64,000 bases of DNA from Sphagnum compactum. Taxonomy: Eukaryota; Bryophyta; Sphagnopsida; Sphagnales. The number at the start of each line of letters is the position of its first letter. Within the stretch, counting starts at the first letter, position 1. This document shows, in pieces, positions 1-12,901 of this stretch. The stretch spans positions 16,175,872 through 16,239,871 of the forward strand of contig OZ234497.1 in assembly GCA_965153455.1 (NCBI GenBank), in the 5' to 3' direction. The notes beneath the pieces were generated by a model. That model was not told where the DNA came from and did no database searches. It saw only the letters and a list, made by a program, of their open reading frames with translations. The translations under genes and the position numbers were made by a program.

Positions 1-3000
1 GGGTAGTCATAGGCCACATTTTGTGATTGTCCCCCGCTTGAGCTTTGCCCATTGAAAAGCATAAGTTGAATGATATCATGGACCCATATGTATGGAGATC
101 ACAAGGCATATGAGGGGACAGGTTCTACACCTACTCTTTAAAGAGTGAGGGATCTAAGTTGTGCAATGGCCCAGAGTGTTGGAGCACAAAGTTGCCCAGA
201 CAGCTAGCTTTCAACCATTTGAGTTTGGCTTTCCTTTACAGTTCACCTAAGTCTGTTGCTGGGATACATACTAGTATTGTGCACTCAATTCCCACTATTC
301 TTGTGGCTTTGTGCCATTTCCAACTCCAACTCAAATCCTCCCACTCTTTGATGTTGGGAGGGCCCTTTAAGAGGTTTACTCAAGTGATGTAGCAACTCTC
401 TGGAGGATGAGGGTTTGAGCAGATGCTTTTGTGCATTCCACGTGTTCGTGCTATTCTAATTTGTTGTCCATAGGGAGGCTTGGGAGGATTTTGCCTTTTA
501 CGCATAGGAGTGTGAGCCTGTTCTTTTCCTATCTTCTTTAGGTAGGATGAGCTAGAGCTTTGCTCTATGGTCCCCGTCTGGGATTGGAATAAGACCTATA
601 GCTCAAAAAAAGTAGGCAATTGTGATGAGTTGGCCCTCTTTAGTTCCCTTTGACCTCCTTTGAGATAATAGGAGAGTCCTTGGGGTTTGTTATGATCTCC
701 TTGGCTTCCTTTGCGTCCCTTGATCTTGAGGGTGCTTAGGTTGTGTTAGTTAAGTTGTTTGTTCTCCCTTGGAGGCATGATCAAGAGAAGCTAGAGTGGT
801 TGGAGGTTGGAGTGAGAGTTGCACTTTTCTCTTAATTTCCTTCTAGGAGTCAACTCCTAGTGGCAAGAATAAGATCCCTTAATTTCTTCTTGGTTGCTTT
901 TTCTAAGCTTTTGAAGTGCTCTTCTTTAGCATTAGTAGGGAAGGGGTGGGGGATACAAAAGATGGCAATAGAAGATGGTAGAAGAGATGGAGGTTCCTTA
1001 GGATTATTTGAGTCTTGCCCGAGGTGTTTCAAGTTCTTGAATGTGTTTTCATTAGTCCAATTGATTTCCTTGAAACCCTTGGCATCTATGATTACACGAA
1101 AGGTGTCGACCTTTTGAACTTTGGCATACATGATACAGAGGAGTGCCTACTTGTGCTAGTAAGGACCTATGGTAAGGGTCTCATGTGATGGTTCACATGT
1201 TTGTTCCTAGGGATGGGGAGCTTCTAGAACAAGGGCAAGTTCTAAAACCTGGCATTTGCCCTCCAACGAAGAAGATTGTTGGGAACACACTAAAAAGCGA
1301 AGGTCTGTTGGTCTAAAACCTTGAATGGTCTTGCCTTTGAAAATCATTTTGACCTAGGTTGAAGATGACTCTAATTTGGGGTCTGCCCATCTTACCTTGG
1401 GTGTTCCTAGGATTTGTCATCAAATAATTTCAATTTATGGAAGGTCTAACAGAAGCCTAAAGAACCTAGGACCAACATGAGGAGATTAGAATTCTCCTAG
1501 ATGATAAGTAGTTCTTCTCAATTGTTCACAATCCTAGAGAACATGTGATCAAATGAAAAGAGCAAAGGACTGAAGAACTCTATTAAAGCTACTAGCTACT
1601 AGAGAAGTTATGTGAATTATGTCAAAGGATTTTCATTGCTAAAATTATGGGGCAATGAATAAAGCCAAAAAGTGAAGCACAATTAGGGGGTGTTTGAAAC
1701 AAATTGAGACATTTGGAAAATCAAGGAAAATAAGGTGGAGAAAAAAATAGAAAAGAATTTCAAGTTTTGAGGAAACTCTAAAGGAGCTTCAAAAGATAAA
1801 AGAGATAAGCTTGGAGGTGGGGGCTTAAGAGGAGTAAAATGACTTGGAGACTCATTGAGACTTAATTGAGTAGTTCCGTCATCACCATCATTGAGGAAAG
1901 GAGAGAAATGTGTTTTTTCCCTATCTTGCAAAAGTTTGAAGTCTAAAGTCTAGGGCATTCATTCAAGTTGATCTTAACAAGTTAAAAATCACAAAAAATG
2001 CACTTCGAAACAAGCATGAACAAGTTCAAGAAATGGGGAACTTTTTAAGAAAGCTTTGCTATCAAATTTGCATTTTGTAATGGATAGATCAAGAGGTATA
2101 ATTTGGTGATGGTAGCATTGTTGGGCCCCAATTAACCTAACCCAATTTTTGTTAAGATTATGTAGATAGCTAATAGAGTTTTGAAGTAACCTTGGGTTCA
2201 TGGGATAGGACAAGGGGGTTGGATCTTGTCCCATATGGACTACCCAAGGGAAGGTGGCTTGGATTAGGTTAAAACATGGTTATCTTGTCTTGATTAAACT
2301 AGTTAAATCTACTAGATAGAAAGGTACGAATAGGGGGGAAATGGTTTCTGAAAAGTGCCAATAATTAAAGTTAGGTTAGGACAACAACAATACTTTCCTC
2401 TTGAAGTTAGGAAGGGGGTGCAAAGCATTGTCAACTATTCTTCCACTTCTCAGAGTGATGAGTAGTGTGTGAGGGAATTAAAGAAAGTGAATATTGATGA
2501 TGATGTTGGGTTGTTAGGGGGCTAGGCAAATCATGAGGAAGCAAGGTGGGGCAAGGGGGGCAACTTTTACATCATGGGGAGGTGAGTTTCTAACGAGGGC
2601 AACCCCCGAAACAAGTGATGGAAGTGGAGGCAGAAGGCAACGTTTGTGAAAGATGGCTATTATTTAATGAAAGATTATTGGCATTGTTCCATTCAAGGGG
2701 TGAAAAGGGATGAGGTGCTGGCAAGTGATGTTTGGTCTTGTAGGTTAGGGTTTATAAAAGAAAAAAAAATTGAATAGTGTTAGGATGAGACCTAAGAACA
2801 AAAAATAAAGGTTTGCCTTCTTGTGAAAGCAAAATAAGATAGGAAAAAAAGTTTAGTTTCAAGGAGTTGGGACAATTAGTGTTGTTAATAAGGTTGTGAG
2901 TGGAGGTAAGATAGAAAGGAAAAGTTATTGGTAGACATGATAATGTTGTAACAGGCAAGAGTATGAGCTTGGTGGAGAGAAGATCCATACTTAAGGATTA

Positions 3001-3056
3001 AGTAACCCCCATGTAATTTTATTTCTTTTTGATGTGAAGTTTTATTTTGAGGAATA
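1..3056. other. Non-coding region, no gene seen
   Basis: I find no convincing gene here. The short open frames lack codon-level conservation to any family I know and contain no domain motif. The first 150 bases are a copy of a dispersed repeat listed separately. The rest is unique-looking AT-rich sequence with purine-rich patches around 2500-3000. Confidence 0.5.
18..152. repeat. Dispersed repeat, copy 1 (second copy near 12.8 kb)
   Basis: This segment aligns in the same orientation with 12759-12901. Shared blocks include GAATGATATCAT, the AAGGCATA/GAGGCATG region, and a closing motif ACTC.TTAAA.AGTGAG.GGAT. The copies have many substitutions and small gaps, so the repeat is old. It could be part of an LTR or another mobile element truncated by the window edge. 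I see no terminal structure that decides this. Confidence 0.5.
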
Positions 3057-3060
3057 TTGT

Positions 3061-3970
3061 TGATGCACCCCCAAACTCCTTGAAAGATTCAAATGCAAGT
3101 CCGAAAATGAAAACAATGAAAGAAGGAGTTGACGTATGTTCCTTAATTCACAACTCTTCGGGGGTAAGAGTGGCATGTTGGAGCTTCGGGCTGGGGATTA
3201 GGACGTGTGACAAGTGGGTCAATTATTCATATGGACTTTCACAATCCAAACAAGTTAGTTAGTGCATAGTTGAAACACTTTTGGTGCACAAATGAGCCAC
3301 ATGCATACATGAACTCACAAGACTCATCACGCCTCTGACTGGGAGGAAACCACTACTTTCCCCTTAGAGTATTCTCTATGATTAGCCATGGGGGTTGCAT
3401 TCAAATGTTATTTTTCTTGAGATTCCCTAGTCAGGAGTCCCAAAATTCACGAAATTGAGACTCCCACCACTTTGGAGGCCCATAATTTCTTTTGTAGACC
3501 TCTGATTGATGTAAGATTTAAAGAAAAGTTATAGCTTTAGTCAAGAGCTTTCCAATGATATGTGGCGCACTACTTACAAGCACATAATTCAGGGCGATTC
3601 TTGACTTTTAGTGGTCGGGAGTCAAATTGACACTTTGACTCTCGACTTTTCTTTCGGCCTTAACTTGTGTTGTAAGTATTCAAATGGATCATGTGAGCCC
3701 ATTTTAGACATCTAAGTCTTAAAAGCTTTCCAATGGAATAAGGAACTTTTCAATCCAACTAGCTTTGAGCCTTCAAATCACTCTCTAAGATTCAGGAGTC
3801 CATAGGGAGTCCAACTCCCAAAGTGGGAGTCCACTTGGGAGTGTGTGGGTTCATTCCCTTACACTCTTTCACACTCCTGGGAATGTGAGTGTGTCTCCCG
3901 GGTTGCACTTTCGACTCGCACCTTTCCATGCCCTTGCTTTGGTCGTAAGCTTAACATTAGGGTCGTGACA
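3061..3970 (-). mobile_element. Solo LTR, copy 1 (about 910 bp, TSD ATTGT)
   Basis: The element begins TGATGCACCCCC and ends GGGTCGTGACA, giving the TG...CA termini of an LTR. The five bases on each side are identical (ATTGT at 3056-3060 and 3971-3975), the 5-bp target duplication expected from a retroviral-type integrase. It aligns over its full length with 26461-27368, which has its own different 5-bp duplication. No gag-pol lies next to it, so it is best read as a solo LTR left by LTR-LTR recombination. Reading the minus strand, the left end TGTCACGACC resembles Ty3/gypsy LTR starts, so I infer minus orientation. The family is otherwise unknown to me. Confidence 0.88.
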
Positions 3971-4013
3971 ATTGTTCCCACTTGCTGCACATGTTGTGTG
4001 TGTGTTTTTGGGT

Positions 4014-4285
4014 TCGATTCCTTGGTTTAGGGTTGTGATTACTATAACAAGAGTGAGAGGATAAGGTTTTGAATAGGAAAAATAGTGTTATTTGGATTAA
4101 ATAAGGTAAGAAGATATAAAGAAATAGAGGGAGTTCATTTTTAATGGGTTGTGATTCCCTGGTTTAAGGTTGTGGTTAGTTATAACAAGAGTAAGAGGAT
4201 AATGTTGCAAATAAGAAAAGTAGTTGTTATCTGGATCAAACAAGGCCAGAGGGAGTAGATTATATCCAAAGAAAGAGGGAATTCA
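4014..4285. repeat. Two-copy tandem duplication, period about 137 bp
   Basis: The block starting GATTCCTTGGTTTAGGGTTG at 4014 recurs at about 4151 (GATTCCCTGGTTTAAGGTTG). Both continue through ATAACAAGAG, a purine-rich stretch, and GGGA.TTCATTT. It begins within 50 bases of the right end of the solo LTR at 3061-3970. The copies are clearly diverged. Confidence 0.65.
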
Positions 4286-4559
4286 TTTCCTAATTGTGAC
4301 ACCCCTTGGATATCCTCCAAAAGGCAGGGGCAAGTGGCTTAGATTGAGTTGTTAGGTCGAACTAATTTTGTGTTTAACAAGCATGTTGTAATAATTTTAT
4401 GTTCATTACACATTGTTATTAAACCCTCAGTAAAACTTGCATGTACCAACTATATGAACCAAAAGTAAATTAAGGTAGGAAGTGGTGGATAGGAGATGAT
4501 GACATAACAAGGATCAATCATGTTTCATTAGGTTTTGATGATCTGTAGATGAAAGATAG

Positions 4560-4965
4560 ATAGTTTCATTTAGTTTCAAATTGTTATGTTTAGAGAGAGA
4601 AATGCAAGGAATTAAGACTAAGTTGGGTTTGAGAAATGAAGGTTTGGCTTTTAAGTTTTGTGAGAGAGTGCATGAGTCAATAGAAAATAGAAAGGCCTAT
4701 TAGGCTATTAGTCATTCAATTTCAAATTGTGAAAGTAAAGTTATGTTTAGAGAAATAATCATGTTTAAAGAAAAAAATGAAAGGAATTAAAAGTGAGTTG
4801 GGTTTGAGAGATGAAGGTTTGGTTTTTAAGTTTTGTGAAAGAATGCATGTGTCAATAGAAAATAGAAAGGCTATTGGGTTATTAGTCATTCAATTTCAAA
4901 TTGTGAAAGTGAAGTTATGTTTAGAGAGTTATGTGTAGAGAGAAAAATGCAAGTTTAGAAATATA
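4560..4965. repeat. Tandem duplication, period about 176 bp, two and a part copies
   Basis: The phrases GTTGGGTTTGAGAAATGAAGG (about 4618) and GTCAATAGAAAATAGAAAGG (about 4676) recur 176 bases later. A third partial copy begins with TCATTCAATTTCAAATTGTG near 4885. Similarity between copies is high, so this duplication is younger than the one at 4014-4285. No coding potential is apparent. Confidence 0.75.
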
Positions 4966-5505
4966 AAGCTTTAAGGAACAAGGATTGAATGGGTTTGAAG
5001 AGTTGTGATTAGCAGATCATAAGATAGTATCTTATCAAATTGTGAGAGTTTGATCCAATACACCCTTCGTGTAAATGTGTGAATGCAATGGAATAGTGGG
5101 TGGTTCCATGAGAGTTTGATTACACAATGAGAGTTTCAGAGTTTTGCTTAATATGAAAAGAATGAAAATAAAGAAGATTGATAAAAAACTTGCTTCAAGA
5201 AAAAACCAAGAAATGCACTATTTGATGACTGGCCTAGGCACTATATTGGCTGACTTGCAAGAGGGTCTTGCAAAAAACAACCCTTATGCATGCAAGCTGG
5301 TTCTTAGCCATAAAGTTTGAAAAGATTGATACCCTTATTGCCTGGTTATTCCAACAAGTTGATACCAGGTGGGTCTCTGAAATTTCGAAAATTAAAAAAA
5401 TTTGATACCCTGTGTGTGAACGAAAAAATCTAATAACTGATCCGGTGGATATTGAAAAACATCAATAACCGGCCAACACTGGTTGTTTCCCATCCGCACT
5501 TGCGG

Positions 5506-5528
5506 TTCTCTCTCTCTCTCTCTCTCTC
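5506..5528. repeat. CT dinucleotide microsatellite
   Basis: An uninterrupted run of CT units, about eleven copies, lies roughly 1.3 kb upstream of the phosphatidylserine synthase start codon. CT/GA tracts are common in plant promoters and 5' UTRs, but a regulatory role here is only a possibility. Confidence 0.85.
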
Positions 5529-6031
5529 AAAGACTTAAGAGAAGATCCGTCCTTTTGGCTAAGAGGGCTCTTCACTAGTAGAAAGATGCCCTCCAAGTAC
5601 ATTAGGAAATTCCTCTAGTCCTTTTCAGGAAGTTCACAGGCAACAGCTCCATGTAACCTAGTGTGGGAATTGTGGAGATCCAGGCCTAAAAGTTTGCCTA
5701 GGCCCCTTATTTGGGGACTGCACATACCTTAAATTTCAAACAGAAGCTCATTGATACAGTTGCCCACAAACACTTGTATCCCTCTATGAGGATACTTACT
5801 TGTAGCATAGACGACAAGAATATATATATATACTTTCCAGACCACATCTCTCTCCCACGAATTTCAGCGATGGCAGCAAAAATCTCCAAAATCAGCCACC
5901 CAGATAGACAGCAGCAGTAGTAGCAGCAGCACGATGATCATCAGCTCCAAAACTCCGAACAATAGTGCTCCAGCCCTTTTATCCTGCTTGAAATTTGTGC
6001 ATCTGAAAACCGGGAAGAAGATTTGATCCCC

Positions 6032-6061
6032 CACTCACTCACTCACTCACTCACTCACTCT
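6032..6061. repeat. CACT tetranucleotide microsatellite
   Basis: About seven uninterrupted CACT units lie roughly 0.75 kb upstream of the phosphatidylserine synthase start codon. Together with the CT run at 5506-5528 and short CAG/TTG-type triplet stretches at 6130-6350, it makes this upstream interval rich in simple sequence. The open frames over it are simple-sequence artefacts. Confidence 0.85.
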
Positions 6062-6739
6062 CCGTTTATCTATGTGGAAGGTGTGAAGAAAATGCTTGCG
6101 TTTCGTAGCCTCGAAATTATTATCAGCCTCCTGTTGTTGTTGTTGTTGCAACATCTGCTGTGCGTTATTTTCCTTGCTCTTATTCTTCTTCGTCGTCGTC
6201 TTCTTCCTCCGGAAAAACTGAGTTTTTCCATTTTTCATCAGCAGTGAGCATTTTCTGGATAGCAGTAGAAGCAGATGAAGAGTATGCCGGGTGGTCCTAC
6301 CACGATCGCTTGCTCAGTAGATGCTTATCTTCAGCAGCAACAGCAGCAGTCAAATGTAAACCTCTTCCCCTGTGCGCTTCAGGTGCCCAGAGAAGCTTTG
6401 CTTGTGTAGTGGCAACCACCAGCCAGCCAGCCATGAACAGAAAGCAAACTTTGCAAAATCCTACACACAAAAAAAAACCTATTCCAGCATATTCCGCCAC
6501 ATCTGCAAGCCCTGAACAGCACAGAGACTAAAACAATAAAAGAAAAAAGAAACCGAACACGAGGGCAGGCTAGGTCAGCCCAGGAACCAGTCGCAACTCG
6601 CAACTAACGACGCGTGTTGGCCTCGATGGTCGGTGACAGCAACCGCAGAAGCAAATACAACATGTTTCCGGAGCTTAGCTCACTCCGGAATAGTGTAGTG
6701 TAGTGTGTGTGTGTTGGTGAGAAGCATTCTGGTGTCCTT

Positions 6740-6747
6740 CTTTGCAG
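6740..6747 (+). promoter_or_regulatory. Possible 3' splice site of a 5' leader intron
   Basis: The pyrimidine-rich run GTCCTTCTTTGCAG ending at 6747 is a good plant acceptor and lies just upstream of the first synthase exon. It raises the possibility of a 5' UTR intron whose donor lies further upstream. I cannot identify that donor with confidence, so the leader structure remains open. The main alternative is an unspliced leader. Confidence 0.3.
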
Positions 6748-6803
6748 GCATGCAGGGAGGGAGGGAGAGAGGGGTTTCGGAATCGGGGATCAGGGAGAGA
6801 GAG

Positions 6804-9800
6804 ATGGGGAGAGAAGTGGTGGAGCATAGTAGTGGCTGTGTGGAAACGCAAGGAGACCACCTGGCGCATGATGATGGTGAGGAGGAGGAGGGGAAGACAT
6901 TGGTGAGAGAGGACAGCGAAAGCAAGGCATGGAGCATCGTGCGCGACTTGGATCCATGGACTGCCTGGCTCTACAAACCTCGCACTATCACCGTGCTTCT
7001 TGTGGGAGCCTGCCTCTTGGTGTAAGGGTTTTTCCCATTGCCCTTTTGTTCTTTTGTTCTGCTTTCTTTCAATCTGCTTCCAATCTGCTGATATCCATAT
7101 ACCAAGCCTTTTGGCTACTTTCCTCCTTTGCCTCTTCTGGTGTGCACTCTCAAGGTCCTTGTGGAATGATTGGGTGGGTTATAGTTTCAGCTCTTGAATG
7201 TCAGCTTTTTTCTTTTGTGTCTGTCTGACTGCAAATGGGTTTGTGTGCAAGCTCAAGCTTTGCAGCATGTGGAATTGGAATCTGTGTACTCGTGGCAAAG
7301 TGTGTGAGAGAGGAGGGGCATTGTGCTGGTTTGTGGGATATGAATTGCAGGTGGGCAAGTGGGGCATTCCAGGCGAAGGAGTTTGATGCAGATACTGACA
7401 CAGTTTCAAATACCAAAGCGTAATGTTTTTTCCTCTAAATTCCTTGTCTCTTTCATGCTTTGTTTTGTCAATTTCATGAATGGTTTGGCTGAATCTGGTT
7501 GCAAGTATTATTTATTTGGTGTAGTTTTGCAGGGAAGGAGAAATGCAAGGGAATTGGTGAATTCTTTTTTGTATGTAGCAGGGGATGCAATGATGGGTTT
7601 TCTATGGTTTTTTGTGCAGGGGTGTGTGGGCAGCAATTGCAGTGTTTCTGGGTTATTGCTTGCTGCAAGCACCGCCGACGTAACTCTCTCACTCAATAAT
7701 TGTGTTTGAATTTGTTCCCTTTTGGTAGCCTGTCGTATAGTTGTTGCAGGTGTAAGTGGATCTGTGCTGGATGTGACATTGATTTCAGAAAGAACTTACA
7801 CAAACTCAATCTGATTACATTTTTGACTGGATTTTTGGGGTTTCTCTCTGCATGTCAGGATACTGGTCAGACCACACCCATCATTTTGGCGATTGATCCA
7901 TGGGATTGCAGTAGTTTACATGGTCTTCCTTACATTTCTTCTTTTTCAGGTCAGGTGCTGTGTCGGCCTCTGTCTCACATCTGAAATGGGTCCTTCAGCT
8001 ACTTTGGTCTTTCTTTCTTTCTTTGTGAGTTATGCTTTATTTTGAACTGACAGTGGTTTTATTGTGCAACAGAAGCGGGATGACGCCCGCAGATTTCTTA
8101 AGTTTCTTCATCCTGAACTTGGCTTGGGTATGTCCTGCCTTCCTGTGTACTCTCTATTTGTGGGATGACTGGGATTCAATGCGCTTCAGAAAGAAAGCAA
8201 GATTGGCATGTTGCAGATGCTGATTCAGCCTCAGTATAAAAGGTCTTATTTTGTCCCAGACAGACAGGGAAACTGGTGCTTTGTAAGCAACTCATTGAAG
8301 ATGCTGGTTGCATGGGCAGAGTTGGAAGAGAGGTCATATGGAGCAGACTGTCGTATCTATACACCAGAGAATCCCACCAACAAGTTTGCTAATGTCTGGG
8401 TAGGTGACTGTCCTCCTGGATTTTGTATGCCATCAAAGCAGAGGTTGGCAGGGTTTCTCTCAGGTTCTGGACAGAGTGACCTGGACTTGTCTGTTGAGTG
8501 GAGTAATGCATAGTCCATTTGTCATAATTACCACAAAGGAAGTTGTGCTGTTTCCCCATCATGGTCATATTACCCCATGAATTATGATGCAGGACACATT
8601 GTTTGACGAGTTTGTGATAGCACATATTCTGGGATGGTGGGGAAAGGCCATTATGGTCCGCAACTTGCCACTTTTGTGGGTGCTTTCCATTGGCTTTGAG
8701 GTGATGGAGGTAGGCCACCTGTATACTGGGTTATCTCTTCCCTCCTCGTTCTTGCTGGGCATGGGGTCTATGGTCACAATGTGGAAACCCAACTCTAAAT
8801 GTCTCTATTCCTTTCTCACCAATTTATGCACATAAATGTAAAGGTGTCTTGGGTCTTCAAGGAAAGTTATGTATATTTTCATGTATCAAATGCATTGACC
8901 CAGCAGCCTGTAAATGAGAAGTTGGAGAACCTTGACACAAACCATAAGGTTTTGAGAGTTCTTTGAGTTTGAGCTTGTATGCAAGCAGTCACATGAGATA
9001 TTATTGGTTATGATTTGTATTGCTGCAAATGTGTATACTGTGCTTGTGTTTGGTTCAGGGCAATGGTTGACCTGGGGATTGTGCAGGTAACATTGAACCA
9101 TATGCTTCCTAACTTCAATGAGTGCTGGTGGGACAGCATCATCCTTGATGTTCTAATCTGCAACTGGATTGGTGCTTTACTCTACCTGCTTGTAGATGAG
9201 TTTTTTCCTTTAGCGCACTGTCCAACAAACAGCAGCCGGTTACTTTGCCTGTGTGTCTGTACATTGCTATTTGTTGTTAACTTTTGAAGTTGTGTTGCAC
9301 TTCTGTTTGTGTTAGGGTTAGGACCCTTTCTTTTTATCCAAATGCCTGCTATTTCTTGAGTATTTTCTTAAGTTCGTATACAGTCAGCTTGCTTGCACCC
9401 ATTTCTAGCACTTATATGCAGCCTGCTGCATCTACCTTTGTCTCAAGTAGATTCCTCTATCACAAAGATGGTTTCCCAGTCTTCGCTGAAATATTTGCTC
9501 CATACATGCTAGGTTTAGGAAGGTGTAATCTTATTTCTGGCAGCAGTAGGAGTTGGGAACTAAATGATCTCTAAGTGGCTAGAGATATCCTTGGGCCACA
9601 TGTTTTGGTCACATCCCTCTTTGATGTGGCACTGAAAGTGTCTTGCATTTGCAGCCTGCTTGTTTTAGAGCAATTGTAATAATGCTGGAAAGATGCTTCT
9701 GTGTGTAAAAGGTATCTGGGCAGGAATGCGGACAGTGCGGTATTTTGATGGGAAGACATATGCGTGGGTTGGCCTTAGCCGTCAAACATCAATAATGGGT

Positions 9801-11092
9801 AAGGTGTGTATACTTACTCTCTTTTTTCTTTCCACCCAATGTATGATATCATGCAGAATTTAGATCTGTTTTGTGAGTGAATAAGCTGAATTCTATTGCA
9901 AAAGCATATAAGTACTGTTCATCACTGCAACAGATACATGTGGACCACTTTTAGCAGCCATTTCTGTGACACTACTTTATTAAGACTTATTGATAACATC
10001 TGCTTGCACTTGCCTATTTTGGGTGCTTTCTGTCTGATTTCTTTTGCTGGGTTCCCCTGATGCCATCATTGTGCTAATCAATCCCATCTATTAGCAATGT
10101 GTTGACTCTGAGAAAAACGCAGGTGAAAAGGTCCCTTGGGCAATTCACACCAGCCTACTGGGACAAGGATGAATGGAATCCTCTGATGGGGCCTGCACGA
10201 TTTGTGCAAGTTCTTGGGTTGGCAGTCTTGATTTTGATTGTTGAAGTGAATGCATTCTTTCTGAAATTGTGCCTCTGGATTCCTCCTCGCAACCCTCTCA
10301 ATTCATACCGTCTACTCATCTGGTGGCTCATTGCAAATCCTGCAATTCGGGAGTACAATTCCTTCCTCCAGACAAGGTAAGAAAGCCTTTTTGTCAGTAT
10401 AATTTTTTCACTCATCTCAGGGGTGCTTTGGGAGATTCTTTCATGGTCAAGAAGTTCTGTGCTATGAAACAATTTTTGTGCTTTCTGTTGATGTTGTGAA
10501 GTGTCCTTTTATTGCTTTTCCTGGTCTTTGACCATTCATGTGTTTCTTGATGGGTAAGCATTCTCTTCCTCTCGTTGTGTGACTTCCATCCTTATTATCT
10601 TAAGCAAAGTTTTACACTTGTCTTACCACTCTCAAGTGTGTGCAGGAAGCCTATGAAAAAACTTGGTGCATTTTGCTGGTTGGCTGTTGCAATAGCTATT
10701 GTGGAAACCCTGATCTGTGTGAAATTTGGACAAGGTACAATTTGTTTTCAACAAATGTCATTACCAAATAGGTTTGGTAAACGTGGTTGCATTTTGAATA
10801 AAGTCTTGTCAAGTACTATGCATAGTCATCATTGTGAAGTTCTTTTCATGTGTTCAAACACTTTGTCCATTTGGTTTCTCCATTTGAACACAAATTTTGT
10901 TGTGGATCTCATTTTGAGTTGTTTATTTCTCCAGGTCTCTACCCCAGGCCAATGCCTCACTGGATTTTTTGGTCCTGGATGACAGCTGGGGTTGGCCTCA
11001 TCTTATTCCTTAGTGTCTGGACATATAAACTGTACTCCATGAAACAGGAAGCTCAAGGAACTAGTGCCATGCATGCTAAAAAGAAGGTGTAG
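6804..11092 (+). CDS. PSS1: Phosphatidylserine synthase, base-exchange type (12 exons)
   Basis: Exons by GT-AG rules and protein continuity: 6804-7021, 7351-7419, 7620-7679, 7859-7949, 8073-8127, 8320-8399, 8593-8709, 9087-9171, 9712-9803, 10123-10376, 10646-10734, 10935-11092. They total 1368 nt, in frame, giving 455 aa plus stop. The product should be an ER multispanning membrane enzyme that exchanges a phospholipid head group for serine. Diagnostic segments match plant PSS1: [12 protein letters not shown] (residues 50-61), [46 protein letters not shown] (about 200), [31 protein letters not shown] (about 295), [20 protein letters not shown]. The N-terminus is acidic and longer than the Arabidopsis protein (425 aa as I recall it). 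In-frame ATGs at 6705 and 6750 are alternative starts; 6804 is chosen because the preceding segment is simple purine-rich sequence. The exon 9 acceptor is AAAAG rather than CAG. The tail is Lys-rich (AKKKV). Confidence 0.95.
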
Positions 11093-11723
11093 ATCATGGG
11101 ATCCAGGTGCTTCTGATGGGAAAACAGGAGCAATGTATTTGTTTTAGAGTGATGATAGTTTGTCTTGACATTGTAGGGCAGGTCAGGAGAGAAGATTCTT
11201 GATTTTCTTTCATCTAAAGAATTTTGGTGTGCACAGTGGAGTAAGGTTAACTTTGGATATTTAGTATGCTTGTAGGTGCTGTTCATCAGCTCTGATCACT
11301 TGAGTTGAGCAAATTTGTATTCAGTTAGAATACTAAGGTGTTCACACAGGTCCAAATGTTTTTGCATGGGTTGGTTTAGTAGGTAGATCCTGGTGTGCAA
11401 GTACTAGTGCCTGGTTAGGCACCCTTGTCATTTTGTTGGTGCTTCAACAATTCCACATCTTGTTCAGCTAGTGTCATAAGAGATTTTGTACCCTATATAT
11501 CTGGCACAGAAGTTGCAAAGTGACCATATACACTATTATCAGTTGTTGTGAATCTGATCTTTGGAGTCATGACTCACTACACCCCCAAGAATTTCCCCAA
11601 AACGGTGCATCATGACATGCACAAAAGCTAAAGGATGGTATGTCATCCACATGGTTCAGAGTGGTTGAAATTGTTTGATAGCACCTGGTGTGATGATGAT
11701 GCTTTGAGTACATTATGTGGAGG

Positions 11724-11824
11724 GTAAAGCCCAGAGAGGTGGGTTTTTATGGGAATAAGGGACCCATGAGGCAGAGCTGACTGCAGGCTGGAATTAGTGT
11801 AAAGACCCACCCCGGGGGCTCTAC
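11724..11824. mobile_element. Palindromic MITE-like element, copy 1
   Basis: The left arm GTAAAGCCCAGAGAGGTGGG and the inverted right arm (GTAGAGCCCCCGGGGTGGG read on the minus strand) form an imperfect inverted repeat of about 25 bp around a short centre that includes GGGAATAAGGG. The element at 18610-18718 has the same arm start (GTAAAGCCC) and the same GGAATAAGGG motif. No coding capacity. I could not find a clear target duplication. Confidence 0.5.
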
Positions 11825-12758
11825 AAGGAGTAAAAACCAGTGGCAATTTTTAAAATTCTGGGTATCACAGGAAAAAAATGATTGTGAACTTTACAAAAAG
11901 TGAAATGTCTGCCTGTGCAGGCATTTTGTTTTTCCTAAAAGCCCATGGCCATCAGAGCACTTATCATGCTCTATAAGCATACCTCCAGATACACAAAAAA
12001 AATTGCTGCAGGTTTTTACATATACAAATGAGAAAAGAATTTGTGGAGTTTTATTCGCAAAGTCAATTTCTACGATGAGTTGGCTTGTTATAGACCAAAC
12101 CCTTGTATGCTTCTAGATTCCAGAGGAAATGAAGAGTTCATGGTAAAAATTGTATTGTCATAGTAGTAGCCTAATATGTACTGCATTAGCTAAGCCATTT
12201 ATCCCTCCATCTTCTCCACAATGCTAAGCCCTCACAGTATATACTAGAACCACCCATTGAGCTTATGATGACACAGAAGGTTTGGATCCAAGCAGTATCT
12301 ACATCCCTCATAAAGAGAGTCAGATAGGTGCATCTTATACGTGCACATACCTTTCCTTTGGAAGCTTTCCAAGAATGAAGATATAGGATGTAGAGCAAAG
12401 ACTATCAACAATACAGTTTAGTATATGGCCTTCAAGAGTTGGCACTGGATGCAAAAATTATTTGGTATTGGGCTATTGAGTGAGATAATCAAAGTATCTC
12501 TCAAATTTGAAACCACACTGCGCAAAGACTAACTAGGAAACACTGTATTGTTTAATACTTGCACCTTATTATGTCATGGTAGTTACTTCCCATTCGAGTA
12601 AATTTCCAAACCTGCCTCTTATTATATGAGAGTAGCTTAGTATATCCCAGCCTTGAATAAGACAAAATAGATTTGCAAAGGTGGGGGCATTCCCAAAATG
12701 CGAGGCTGAATGATGAGATAAGTCCTAGGACAAGGCAATCTGGGGCATATGTCCCCTA

Positions 12759-12901
12759 TTTTGGGAATGTCCTCCAGCCTAGAGCTTTATCAATTGTAAA
12801 GCACAAGGTGAATGATATCATCATCCTAAGCATTTTGTAGATCATGAGGCATGCAAAGGGGATGGTTTTACTCCTATTCATTAAAAGTGAGAGGGATGTT
12901 A
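12759..12901. repeat. Dispersed repeat, copy 2
   Basis: Second copy of the segment at 18-152, same orientation, sharing GAATGATATCAT and the terminal AAAAGTGAGAGGGATGTT block. The copies flank the synthase gene but their age and mechanism are unclear. Confidence 0.5.

Noticed and set aside
5551-5565. CCTTTTGGCTAAGAG resembles the 5' end of U2 snRNA
   Set aside because: The match is only about 14 bases. The following branch-site-recognition and Sm regions of U2 are absent, and no plant snRNA promoter elements are seen.
5820-5832. TATATATATATA as a TATA box for the synthase
   Set aside because: It is a simple AT repeat nearly 1 kb from the start codon with no supporting context. It could still be used if a long leader exists, but I cannot support it.
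8389-8718. 109-aa minus-strand frame across synthase exons 6 and 7
   Set aside because: It is the antisense shadow of conserved coding exons.
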